Shown here piece after piece: positions 1 to 6,762 of a stretch of 40,459 nucleotides of DNA. The notes beneath the pieces were generated by a model. The model did not search any database and was not told the origin of the DNA. It saw only the letters and a list, made by a program, of their open reading frames with translations. Made by a program: the position numbers and the translations under genes. The DNA comes from Leisingera daeponensis (lineage in GTDB: Bacteria; Pseudomonadota; Alphaproteobacteria; Rhodobacterales; Rhodobacteraceae), in the NCBI RefSeq assembly GCF_019801465.1, contig NZ_JAHVJA010000019.1, positions 1-40,459 of the forward strand. The letters are read 5' to 3'. Positions within the stretch are counted from its first letter, which is position 1. Every line of letters starts with the position of its first letter.

Positions 1-780
1 GATATCGGCGACTGGTGGACCCGCGCCGATGCCGATGCCATCGCGCCGATCATCGCGGTGCCGACCACCGCAGGCACGGGTTCCGAAGTCGGCCGCGCCT
101 CGGTGATCACCGACAGCGTCACCCACCAGAAGAAGATTATCTTCCACCCCAAGGTGCTGCCCGCAGTGGTCATTTGCGATCCCGAGCTGACGGTCGGCAT
201 GCCCAAGTTCATCACTGCAGGCACCGGACTGGATGCATTTGCTCATTGCGTCGAGGCGTTCAGCAGCCCCCATTATCACCCGATGTCCCAAGGCATTGCG
301 CTGGAGGGCATGCGCCTGGTCAAGGACTATTTGCCGCGCGCCTATGCCGACGGCACTGATATCGAGGCCCGCGCCCAGATGATGTCGGCGGCTGCAATGG
401 GCGCCACTGCCTTCCAGAAGGGCCTCGGCGCGATCCACGCGATGAGCCACCCGGTCGGCGCGCATTTCAACACCCACCACGGCACCACCAACGCGGTCTG
501 CATGCCCGCGGTGCTGGAGTTCAATGCCGCTGCGATTGCGGACCGGTTCAACATGGCCGCGGCATACTTGGGCATTGAAGGCGGCTTCGACGGCTTCCGC
601 AGCTATGTGCAGGAGCTGAACGTTTCCCTGGGTATCCCGCGCGGGCTGGGCGAACTGGGTGTCACCGCCGATGCGATCCCCGAGCTGGTCAAGGGGGCCA
701 TCATCGACCCCTCCTGCGGCGGCAACCCCATCGAACTCAACGAGGAAAACCTCGCACAGCTGTTCAAGGCCGCGATGTAG
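1..780 (+). CDS. Iron-containing alcohol dehydrogenase, 3' part
   Basis: The reading frame is open from the first base, so the gene begins outside the window; 259 codons remain. The product is the C-terminal two thirds of a group III (iron-type) NAD-dependent alcohol dehydrogenase. Visible family features are the nucleotide/metal region PTTAGTGSEVGRASVI near the left edge, the metal-ligand helix GLDAFAHCVEAF, and the second metal pair in AIHAMSHPVGAHFNTHHG. Members reduce or oxidise short alcohols and aldehydes, and some oxidise choline-type alcohols. The neighbouring methylated-amine genes make a betaine- or amine-linked alcohol possible, but that is inference. A strong hairpin terminator follows directly, so this gene ends its own transcript and is separate from the minus-strand genes to its right. 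Confidence 0.9.
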   Translation, partial: DIGDWWTRADADAIAPIIAVPTTAGTGSEVGRASVITDSVTHQKKIIFHPKVLPAVVICDPELTVGMPKFITAGTGLDAFAHCVEAFSSPHYHPMSQGIALEGMRLVKDYLPRAYADGTDIEARAQMMSAAAMGATAFQKGLGAIHAMSHPVGAHFNTHHGTTNAVCMPAVLEFNAAAIADRFNMAAAYLGIEGGFDGFRSYVQELNVSLGIPRGLGELGVTADAIPELVKGAIIDPSCGGNPIELNEENLAQLFKAAM

Positions 781-795
781 AATTTTCCCCGACTT

Positions 796-826
796 CTCCA
801 GCGGGGTCACCCGCTGGAGGCTTTTT
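796..826 (+). terminator. Intrinsic terminator of the alcohol dehydrogenase
   Basis: A perfect 10-bp stem (CTCCAGCGGG at 796-805, CCCGCTGGAG at 810-819) with a four-base loop is followed two bases later by five T residues. It starts 15 bases after the dehydrogenase stop codon. Confidence 0.88.
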
Positions 827-860
827 GTCTCAGGATCGAACCGGACCTTCCACAGTCAAG

Positions 861-881
861 GCCCCAGAAGGGGCATCTTTT
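861..881 (+). terminator. Weak second hairpin with T run
   Basis: GCCCC (861-865) pairs with GGGGC (870-874) over a four-base loop, and TTTT follows at 878-881. It is short and may be a back-up terminator in the gap between the convergent dehydrogenase and HAD genes. Confidence 0.35.
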
Positions 882-926
882 CCAAGATCCTTCTGCGAGC
901 TTGCATCGTTCCGGACCCGCTGTTTC

Positions 927-1535
927 TCACAGAGCTTCCAGGATACCGACAATGCGACCGGGAGTGTCGGCAATAAAGTCCGCTCCGGCCTTGCGAAGCA
1001 CATCCGGGGCCTGCCATCCCCAGGCCACCGCTACCGACGGAATACCCGCCTGTTTCGCAGCAGAAATGTCGCTGACCCCATCGCCCACCATGCAGATGAC
1101 AGGCTCAAGCGCCTCTCGTTGCAGGGCCTTCAGCTTCCCGGCCTTGCCGCCCGGAATATCCCGCGAAAGTATTACGGACACATGCTCATAGCAGCCGTGA
1201 AACCGGAGGAATGGCTCTATGGTGCTGCGGGGCGACGCAGACAGGATGCAGAGCGCGCCGTTCGACGCCACTTGACGCAAAGTTTCAGCCATGCCCGGAA
1301 ACACCGGTGCAATCTCCTGGCAGTTTTCGAGATAACTGCAGGCATCCGCTGCAAAGGCCCGGGTGTCGAGGCCCAGTTCCGCAGCCAGCCCTTCAAAACT
1401 GACCTGTTCCAGACCGGTAAACGGGTTTTCCGCAAGCGGGCGGGTACAGCCTTGCTGCCTGGCTGCGTGGATGCAGGCCCTTGTGCAAATTCCAAGCGAG
1501 TCTGCGATAACACCGTCGAAGTCAAAAACGACCAA
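927..1535 (-). CDS. HAD-superfamily phosphatase (phosphoglycolate phosphatase-like)
   Basis: The 202-residue product is a haloacid dehalogenase-type hydrolase. Motif I is FDFDGV (nucleophile Asp5, acid Asp7), motif II is the Ser of ILSASPRS, and motif IV is GDGVSDISAAKQAG, with an alpha-helical cap between motifs I and II. Length and cap fit the phosphoglycolate phosphatase/phosphonatase-like subfamily; the substrate cannot be read. The start is TTG (1533-1535): a GGGGA Shine-Dalgarno sits five bases upstream and the nucleophile motif begins at residue 4, so no later start is possible. It lies 76 bases downstream of the choline-kinase-like gene on the same strand and probably ends the same transcript. 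A kinase and a phosphatase side by side could act on the same phosphorylated small molecule, but this is inference. Confidence 0.85.
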   Translation of the reverse strand: MVVFDFDGVIADSLGICTRACIHAARQQGCTRPLAENPFTGLEQVSFEGLAAELGLDTRAFAADACSYLENCQEIAPVFPGMAETLRQVASNGALCILSASPRSTIEPFLRFHGCYEHVSVILSRDIPGGKAGKLKALQREALEPVICMVGDGVSDISAAKQAGIPSVAVAWGWQAPDVLRKAGADFIADTPGRIVGILEAL

Positions 1536-1611
1536 GATATTCCCCTAAGGCTTAAGGCTAGCCTGCGTGCTGCGCAGCATGCGGGCTGCAAGTTAAAGAC
1601 GGAGCTGTTGG

Positions 1612-2544
1612 TTATTCAGCAGCAACGGCGGCCAGATGGTCCGCAAAGGAGGGCGCAAGCATAAGGGTCTTGCAGCGCGCAAATCGGTTGGTGGCATAGG
1701 CCCAGAAGTCCTCCGCCGGGTTGCCGTCCGCGTGCTGGATCAGCCCCCAGAGTGTCCAAAGCAGATCGCACATCGCTTTGTAGATCACCATTCGCCCGTA
1801 ATGTGCAGCACCCGGTGGGGAGCCGAGATAGGCTGTCAGCATCTCCCGTTCCTGGGCCTCGGTCATGCCTGCCTCAACTGACAGATCGCCCAGATCCCAC
1901 AGCGCATCATTCATGCCTGAGTATTCGAAATCGACAATCCACATCCGGTCGCCGTTATCCAGGAAGTTCTCGCAAAGCGGGTCGCAGTGGCTGGGCACCA
2001 GCTTGCCGGGCCTAGCCTTGAGCAGTTCCCTGATCGGAGCCGCTTCGGCGACCACCTCGGCATAGCCTTCGGGAAGACTGGCGTCTTTGGCGGCCAGCAC
2101 CTCCATATAGCCGCTGATCATCGAAAACAGCTCGAAGCGGAACTTGAACGGGGCCGGCGCATCATGCAATTGCCGCAGAGCCCTTCCCGCCCGCGCCGCC
2201 GCCCCCGGGCGTTCGGCAAACAATTCCGGGGTCATGGTGGCAATTTCCGGAATGCACTGGCTGATCATTACACCGGTTGCAGGATCCGCCCACAGGACCA
2301 CTGGCCCAACCCCGGCGTCTGCTGCAACCTGCGCGTTATGAATCTCCACAGAGCGGTCGATATACTCTTCGGTGCCTTCTCCGGGAATACGCACGATCAC
2401 TGCCTGCGGCCCGCCTTCCACGCGGTAGACCAGATTCGTCAAACCTCCCAGGCGCTGCACCTGAAGTTCCGTTGCATCACGGTCTACAAACCCCTTAAGA
2501 TTTTGCAACGCTTCGGTAATCCGGGTGACATGTTCCATATTCAT
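1612..2544 (-). CDS. Choline/aminoglycoside kinase-like phosphotransferase
   Basis: The 310-residue protein belongs to the APH/choline kinase superfamily. It has the catalytic Brenner loop SHCDPLCENFLD (His186, Asp188, Asn193) and the metal motif IVDFEYSG (Asp205). The N-lobe has a Gly-rich turn near residue 33 (RLGGLTNLVY) and a candidate lysine-free strand VIVRIPG, as in bacterial LicA/choline-kinase-like proteins. DFE rather than DFG points to the choline/ethanolamine kinase side of the family, so it probably phosphorylates a small amino alcohol. The start ATG follows a GGGAGG ribosome site inside the end of the upstream dehydrogenase gene, with an 11-base gap, so the two genes are translated from one message. 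A second in-frame ATG lies two codons later. Confidence 0.85.
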   Translation of the reverse strand: MNMEHVTRITEALQNLKGFVDRDATELQVQRLGGLTNLVYRVEGGPQAVIVRIPGEGTEEYIDRSVEIHNAQVAADAGVGPVVLWADPATGVMISQCIPEIATMTPELFAERPGAAARAGRALRQLHDAPAPFKFRFELFSMISGYMEVLAAKDASLPEGYAEVVAEAAPIRELLKARPGKLVPSHCDPLCENFLDNGDRMWIVDFEYSGMNDALWDLGDLSVEAGMTEAQEREMLTAYLGSPPGAAHYGRMVIYKAMCDLLWTLWGLIQHADGNPAEDFWAYATNRFARCKTLMLAPSFADHLAAVAAE

Positions 2545-2555
2545 TGCGGCCTCCC

Positions 2556-4979
2556 TCAGGCTTTCAGGCGGTCATTGGCGGGGTCAAAAAGCGGCCCGTC
2601 CACCCTGCGCAGCGCGCGGTGTTCGCCGAACAGTTCAAGCTCAAAGTCCCTTTCCCCGGCCAATTCCGTCGGAAGATAGCCGTAGACAATCGTCTTTCCG
2701 GCTGTGGGGCCATAGCCGCCGCTGCAGGCAAGCGATACCGCGGCCCCTTGATGGAGGATCGTCTCACCGCCGGTCATCGGCAGCCGCTCCTCCGCTGCAA
2801 AGGTACAGAGACGCAGGCTGGTCCCCTGTGCTTTCTGCCGTTCCAGAACCGGGCGGCCCAGGAAATCTCCTTTGGACTTCAGATGCACGCGGGCAGCGAG
2901 ACCGGCCTCGACAGGTGAATAATCTGGAGTGATATCAGCGCTCCAGTACACATAGCCTTTCTCCAGCCGCAGCGACTCGATGGCCCGGTAGCCGAGATCG
3001 CGGATGCCGTGATCCTGCCCGGCCTGCCACAGCAGGTCATAGACATGCAGGGCGAATTCCGTCGGAATATGAAGCTCCCAGCCCAGCTCACCGGTATAGC
3101 CGATCCGGGCTGCGCGCACCTTGGCGGCGCCCAGCGTGATCTGTTGCGCGGTCGCAAAGGGAAAGGCCCCGTTGGACACATCTTCCTCCGCAACCGCCTG
3201 CAGCACTTCCCGCGACTTGGGACCGCAGATATTGATCACCGCGCGGGCCGAGGTCATCTCAATCAGCTGCGCCGATCCATCCTTGGGCAGGTGGCGGCGG
3301 ATCCAGTCGGCATCATGCACCCCGAACCCAGCGCCCGTCACGATGTAGAAATGATCGCGCCCCAGCCGAGTGACTGTGATGTCCGCCTCGGTGCCGCCTT
3401 TCTCGTTGCAAAGCTGCGTGTAAATCACCGCGCCGTCCGGCTTGTCCATGTTGGATACTGCGAGGTTCTGAATGGCAGCCAATGCCCCGGGGCCGATCAA
3501 CTCGAATTTGGAGAAGCTGGACTGGTCGATCAGCACAACGCCTTCCCGTGCGGCCTTGTGTTCCTGTTCAGCAAACACCTTCCAGCCCGGGTTCAGGAAA
3601 TCCAGCTGGTCCACCGGCTCGACGCCTTCGGGGGCGAACCACAGCGGGCGCTCCCAGCCGTTCTTCGATCCGAACACCGCGCCATGCTGCTTCAGCCGGT
3701 CATGCAGCGGCGACAATCGAAGGTTTCTGGCGGTCTCCGCCTCTTGGCCCGGATAGCGCATCTTGTAGTGATGCGCATAATGCTCCACCGCCCGGGGATA
3801 AATGAAAGCGCGGGTGGAGTGGTGCGGGCTGAAGCGGCGCACATCCAGCGGCCACAGATCCAGGCTCGGCCGGCCCTCCAGTATCCATTCCGCAATGATT
3901 TCCCCGGCGCCACCGCCAGCGGCAATGCCATACAGGAAGCCGGTCGACAGCATCAGGTTCTTCAGTTCGGGCGCCCAGCCCATGACGAAATCGCCATCTG
4001 CGGAATAGGGGATCGGGCCATTGATGACCTGGCGGATTCCGACCTCGTTGACGACCGGCGTGACCTGGCCGGCCAGCTCCGCCAGCGGGGCAAACCTGTC
4101 CAGATTGTCCGGCAGCAACTGACGCACGAACTCACCCGGGATGCCGTTGTCGCCAAAGGGCAGCGTCCCCTCTTCATAACCGCCGATCACCAGCTGCCCG
4201 CCGGCGTCCGGCTTGTAATAGACCAGCCGCTCCGGATCGCGCAGTGTCGGCAGACCTTTGACCAGCTCCGGCTGGGGCAGCGGTTCGGTCACGATGTACT
4301 GGTGCTCGACCGCGCAGGCAGGGACAACAACACCCAGTTTCGCGGCCAGTTCCCGGCTCCACATTCCCGTGGCCAGAATAACGGTTTCGGCTTCGTAGTC
4401 TCCCTCGGACGTCATCACCCTGGAAATGCGGCAGCCCTTCAGCTCGAAATCCTCGACCTTGACGCCTTGGCGGATTTGCGCGCCGTGCATGCGGGCCCCA
4501 GCCGCAATCGCCTGGCAGAGGCTGGCGGGATCCACATGGCCGTCCGAAGGAATGAACGCGGCTCCTTCCAGCCCTTCCGCATCGATATAGGGGAACAGCT
4601 CCTTGGCTTCGGCTGCTGTGATGATCTCCATTTCCAGATCGAAGCTTCGCGCCATCGTTGCCAGCCGCCTGGCTTCCAGCAACCGCTCCTCGGTTGCGGC
4701 CAGGCGCAGGCTGCCCACTTTCTTCCAGTCGAACTCCATGCCGGTCTCGCTGGCCAGCCGGTCATAAAGCGCCACCGAGCGTTTCAGCATCCGGGTGGTA
4801 TTGCGCGAGGAGCGCAGCTGCCCGACCAGGCCGGCCGCGTGCCAGGTGGCGCCTTCCGTCAGGGACGCTTTTTCCAGCAAAACGACGTCTTTCTCGCCTG
4901 CCCGGGCCAGATGATAGGCGATGGAGCATCCGATGATACCGCCGCCAATGATGAGATGCTTGGCTGAGTGAGTGGTCAT
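2556..4979 (-). CDS. Dimethylglycine/sarcosine dehydrogenase-like flavoprotein
   Basis: The 807-residue protein has an N-terminal DAO-type FAD domain (LIIGGGIIGCSIAYHLA at residues 9-25), the motif TWHAAGLVG (His47, the position that carries covalent FAD in dimethylglycine and sarcosine dehydrogenases), a middle FAO/GcvT linker region, and a C-terminal GcvT folate-binding barrel (RIGYTGELGWELH). Such enzymes oxidatively demethylate dimethylglycine or sarcosine and pass the methyl carbon to tetrahydrofolate. The frame is open far upstream, but ATG 4977-4979 is chosen: an AGGGAA ribosome site precedes it and the FAD motif begins at once, whereas the upstream extension would overlap the divergent DeoR gene. 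It heads an operon with the kinase-like and HAD genes. The exact substrate is uncertain. Confidence 0.9.
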   Translation of the reverse strand: MTTHSAKHLIIGGGIIGCSIAYHLARAGEKDVVLLEKASLTEGATWHAAGLVGQLRSSRNTTRMLKRSVALYDRLASETGMEFDWKKVGSLRLAATEERLLEARRLATMARSFDLEMEIITAAEAKELFPYIDAEGLEGAAFIPSDGHVDPASLCQAIAAGARMHGAQIRQGVKVEDFELKGCRISRVMTSEGDYEAETVILATGMWSRELAAKLGVVVPACAVEHQYIVTEPLPQPELVKGLPTLRDPERLVYYKPDAGGQLVIGGYEEGTLPFGDNGIPGEFVRQLLPDNLDRFAPLAELAGQVTPVVNEVGIRQVINGPIPYSADGDFVMGWAPELKNLMLSTGFLYGIAAGGGAGEIIAEWILEGRPSLDLWPLDVRRFSPHHSTRAFIYPRAVEHYAHHYKMRYPGQEAETARNLRLSPLHDRLKQHGAVFGSKNGWERPLWFAPEGVEPVDQLDFLNPGWKVFAEQEHKAAREGVVLIDQSSFSKFELIGPGALAAIQNLAVSNMDKPDGAVIYTQLCNEKGGTEADITVTRLGRDHFYIVTGAGFGVHDADWIRRHLPKDGSAQLIEMTSARAVINICGPKSREVLQAVAEEDVSNGAFPFATAQQITLGAAKVRAARIGYTGELGWELHIPTEFALHVYDLLWQAGQDHGIRDLGYRAIESLRLEKGYVYWSADITPDYSPVEAGLAARVHLKSKGDFLGRPVLERQKAQGTSLRLCTFAAEERLPMTGGETILHQGAAVSLACSGGYGPTAGKTIVYGYLPTELAGERDFELELFGEHRALRRVDGPLFDPANDRLKA

Positions 4980-5022
4980 GACGTTTCCCTGTTGCAAGAT
5001 CGTTGGCGAAATCAAATCCCTC

Positions 5023-5079
5023 CAATCAACATAAATCAACACTTTTGTTGCTATTTTGTTGAAATTTGTCGGTTGATTG
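5023..5079. promoter_or_regulatory. Divergent promoter region with TCAAC/GTTGA operator-like repeats
   Basis: The 150-base gap between the flavoprotein and the DeoR gene holds CAATCAAC (5023-5030) and its exact inverse GTTGATTG (5072-5079). Between them is a second inverted pair, CAACA (5037-5041) and TGTTG (5046-5050), plus further TCAAC and GTTGA half-sites. TTGATT (5073-5078) and TAACCT (5096-5101) are spaced 17 bases apart and could be the -35/-10 of the DeoR gene, which would let a bound repressor block its own promoter. The repeats are seen; their function is inferred. Confidence 0.55.
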
Positions 5080-5129
5080 CGAGAAAAACTGACCCTAACC
5101 TCCAACAGGCAACATAAAAGCGTCAAAAA

Positions 5130-5921
5130 ATGTCGAAATACGAGCAAGACATACTCAACACCGTGAACCTGCACGGGCGGGTTTCCGTCATGGACCTGGC
5201 CCGGATTCTGCAGGTTTCGGATCAGACCGTGCGGCGGATCGTGAAGCCCATGGTCGAAGACGGGCGCCTCTCCAAGGTGCATGGCGCGCTGGTCAGCACC
5301 CAGAATGTGCTGGACCCTCCCTTCATGGCGCGCATGACCCAGAACCGGGCAGCGAAGGTTGCGATTGCCAATGCGGTTGCTGAACGGATCCCCGACGGCT
5401 GCGCCATCGCCATCGACACCGGCTCCACCTCTGGCTTCATTGCCCAGGCGCTGCGGACGCGCAAAAACCTCACCGTGGTAACCAATTCGGCATTCATCGC
5501 TGCCACGCTGTCGATGGAGGAAGGAAACCGAGTGTTCATGGCGGGCACACAGCTGCGCAATCACGACGGTGCCGCATTCGACCGGGCCGCCTATGATGTG
5601 ATTGCCAGTGTTTCTGTGCAGACTGCGGTGCTTTCTGCCTCGCTGGTCCATCCGGCCAGGGGGTTCATGGTTTATGACCAGTGCGAAGCGGACATGGCTG
5701 GGGCAATGAAGGAAATTGCCGAGCAAACCATCATGGCTGTTGATTCAACAAAATTCAACGAAGCCAGCACCAGTCCAGCGCTGCGTTTGCCGGAGCTTAC
5801 GGCAAACGACCTAATTGTCACCGACCGGCGGCCGCCGCCGGCGTTCCGCGCTCTGCCTGGGCAGGCGGATCTGCTGATCGCAGATGTACAGGGCGTCCCT
5901 GTGGGTGACAACCGCCATTGA
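5130..5921 (+). CDS. DeoR-family transcriptional repressor (GlpR type)
   Basis: The 263-residue protein starts with a DeoR helix-turn-helix (residues about 4-55, core RVSVMDLARILQVSDQTVRRIV) followed by the DeoRC sugar-phosphate-isomerase-like sensor domain (DTGSTSGFIAQAL, then VVTNS and the VDSTKFN segment that typically binds a phosphorylated ligand). DeoR repressors usually respond to a phosphorylated catabolite. Here the gene is divergent from an operon with a kinase-like enzyme and a phosphatase, so a phosphorylated amino alcohol is an attractive but unproven inducer. There is no clear Shine-Dalgarno before the ATG. The 3' end is separated by only 26 bases from the convergent response regulator gene. 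Confidence 0.9.
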   Translation: MSKYEQDILNTVNLHGRVSVMDLARILQVSDQTVRRIVKPMVEDGRLSKVHGALVSTQNVLDPPFMARMTQNRAAKVAIANAVAERIPDGCAIAIDTGSTSGFIAQALRTRKNLTVVTNSAFIAATLSMEEGNRVFMAGTQLRNHDGAAFDRAAYDVIASVSVQTAVLSASLVHPARGFMVYDQCEADMAGAMKEIAEQTIMAVDSTKFNEASTSPALRLPELTANDLIVTDRRPPPAFRALPGQADLLIADVQGVPVGDNRH

Positions 5922-5947
5922 AGAGCATCCAAGTACCGATGCCTATG

Positions 5948-6694
5948 TCAATTCCGGCCCGCCGCGCCCGGAACCTGCTCGCCGCATAATACATACCCGA
6001 CATTGCGGACGGTCTTGAGCGCAACCGGCACCGCAGGATCCGGCTCTATTTTCTGGCGCAGCCGGTATACGAGGACATCTATACTGCGATCGAAAATCTC
6101 ATCGCCGCTTACCCTGCTGAAATCTATAAGCTCCTGGCGGGACATCGGAACGTTCATGTTCTGGCACAACGCGTGCAGAAGATTGAATTCATTGTTGGAC
6201 AGACCAGTCTCCGTGCCGCCCGGGCTGATCAGTTTCCTGCCGATGATTTTGAGGGTCCAGCCGTTGAAACCATACTCTTCCTGAATGCTACCACCATCCG
6301 GCCCTGGCGGCTGTGCATCAGGAGACGAGCGGCGCAGGATTGCCCGAACTCGCGCCAAAAGTTCTCGTGGGCTAAACGGCTTTGTTACATAGTCGTCGGC
6401 CCCCAGTTCAAGGCCGACAATTCGGTCCGCTTCGTCACTGACACCGGTGAGCATGATGACAGGCGTCTCGGTGCTCTTGCGGAATTTCTGCAGGAAGACA
6501 AGCCCGTTTTCATCGGGCAGTTTCAGGTCAAGCACCAGAAGATCCACCTCGCCGCTGCGCAGGTATTCACGCGCCTCAGCGCAGGTGGGAAAGCCCCTGA
6601 CCCGGAACCCCTGATCCTCCAAATAGTCGCTCAGCAGCCCGCAGATACCGGGGTCATCGTCAACTATCATGATCGTTTTCGGGTTAGACGCCAT
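5948..6694 (-). CDS. OmpR/PhoB-family response regulator
   Basis: The 248-residue protein has a receiver domain (acidic pocket VDDD at 11-14, phospho-acceptor Asp56 in LVLDLKLP, Lys105 in DDYVTKPFS) followed by a winged-helix output domain (about 150-240, with FDRSIDVLVYRLRQKIE and TVRNVGYVL). ATG 6692-6694 is preferred; a GTG three codons upstream is possible and neither has a strong ribosome site. It is the last gene of the minus-strand transporter operon, 68 bases after the DUF1989-GcvT gene. No histidine kinase is next to it, but a hybrid kinase lies divergently at the head of the same operon. That kinase is its probable partner, in the style of TorR with TorS. Confidence 0.93.
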   Translation of the reverse strand: MASNPKTIMIVDDDPGICGLLSDYLEDQGFRVRGFPTCAEAREYLRSGEVDLLVLDLKLPDENGLVFLQKFRKSTETPVIMLTGVSDEADRIVGLELGADDYVTKPFSPRELLARVRAILRRSSPDAQPPGPDGGSIQEEYGFNGWTLKIIGRKLISPGGTETGLSNNEFNLLHALCQNMNVPMSRQELIDFSRVSGDEIFDRSIDVLVYRLRQKIEPDPAVPVALKTVRNVGYVLCGEQVPGAAGRN

Positions 6695-6762
6695 TACACT
6701 CACATCTAGGAAGAGTACCGATTATTGATGACTTCTCTCCCGCTGGCAACCGCAGCCCGTTG

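Noticed and set aside
3009-4967. 652-codon open frame opposite the flavoprotein gene
   Set aside because: It is the antisense shadow of a GC-rich gene with clear FAD and GcvT motifs; its own translation shows no domain.
4980-5726. Upstream extension of the flavoprotein frame by 249 codons
   Set aside because: It runs antisense through the DeoR gene, lacks domain similarity, and a good ribosome site lies just before ATG 4979.
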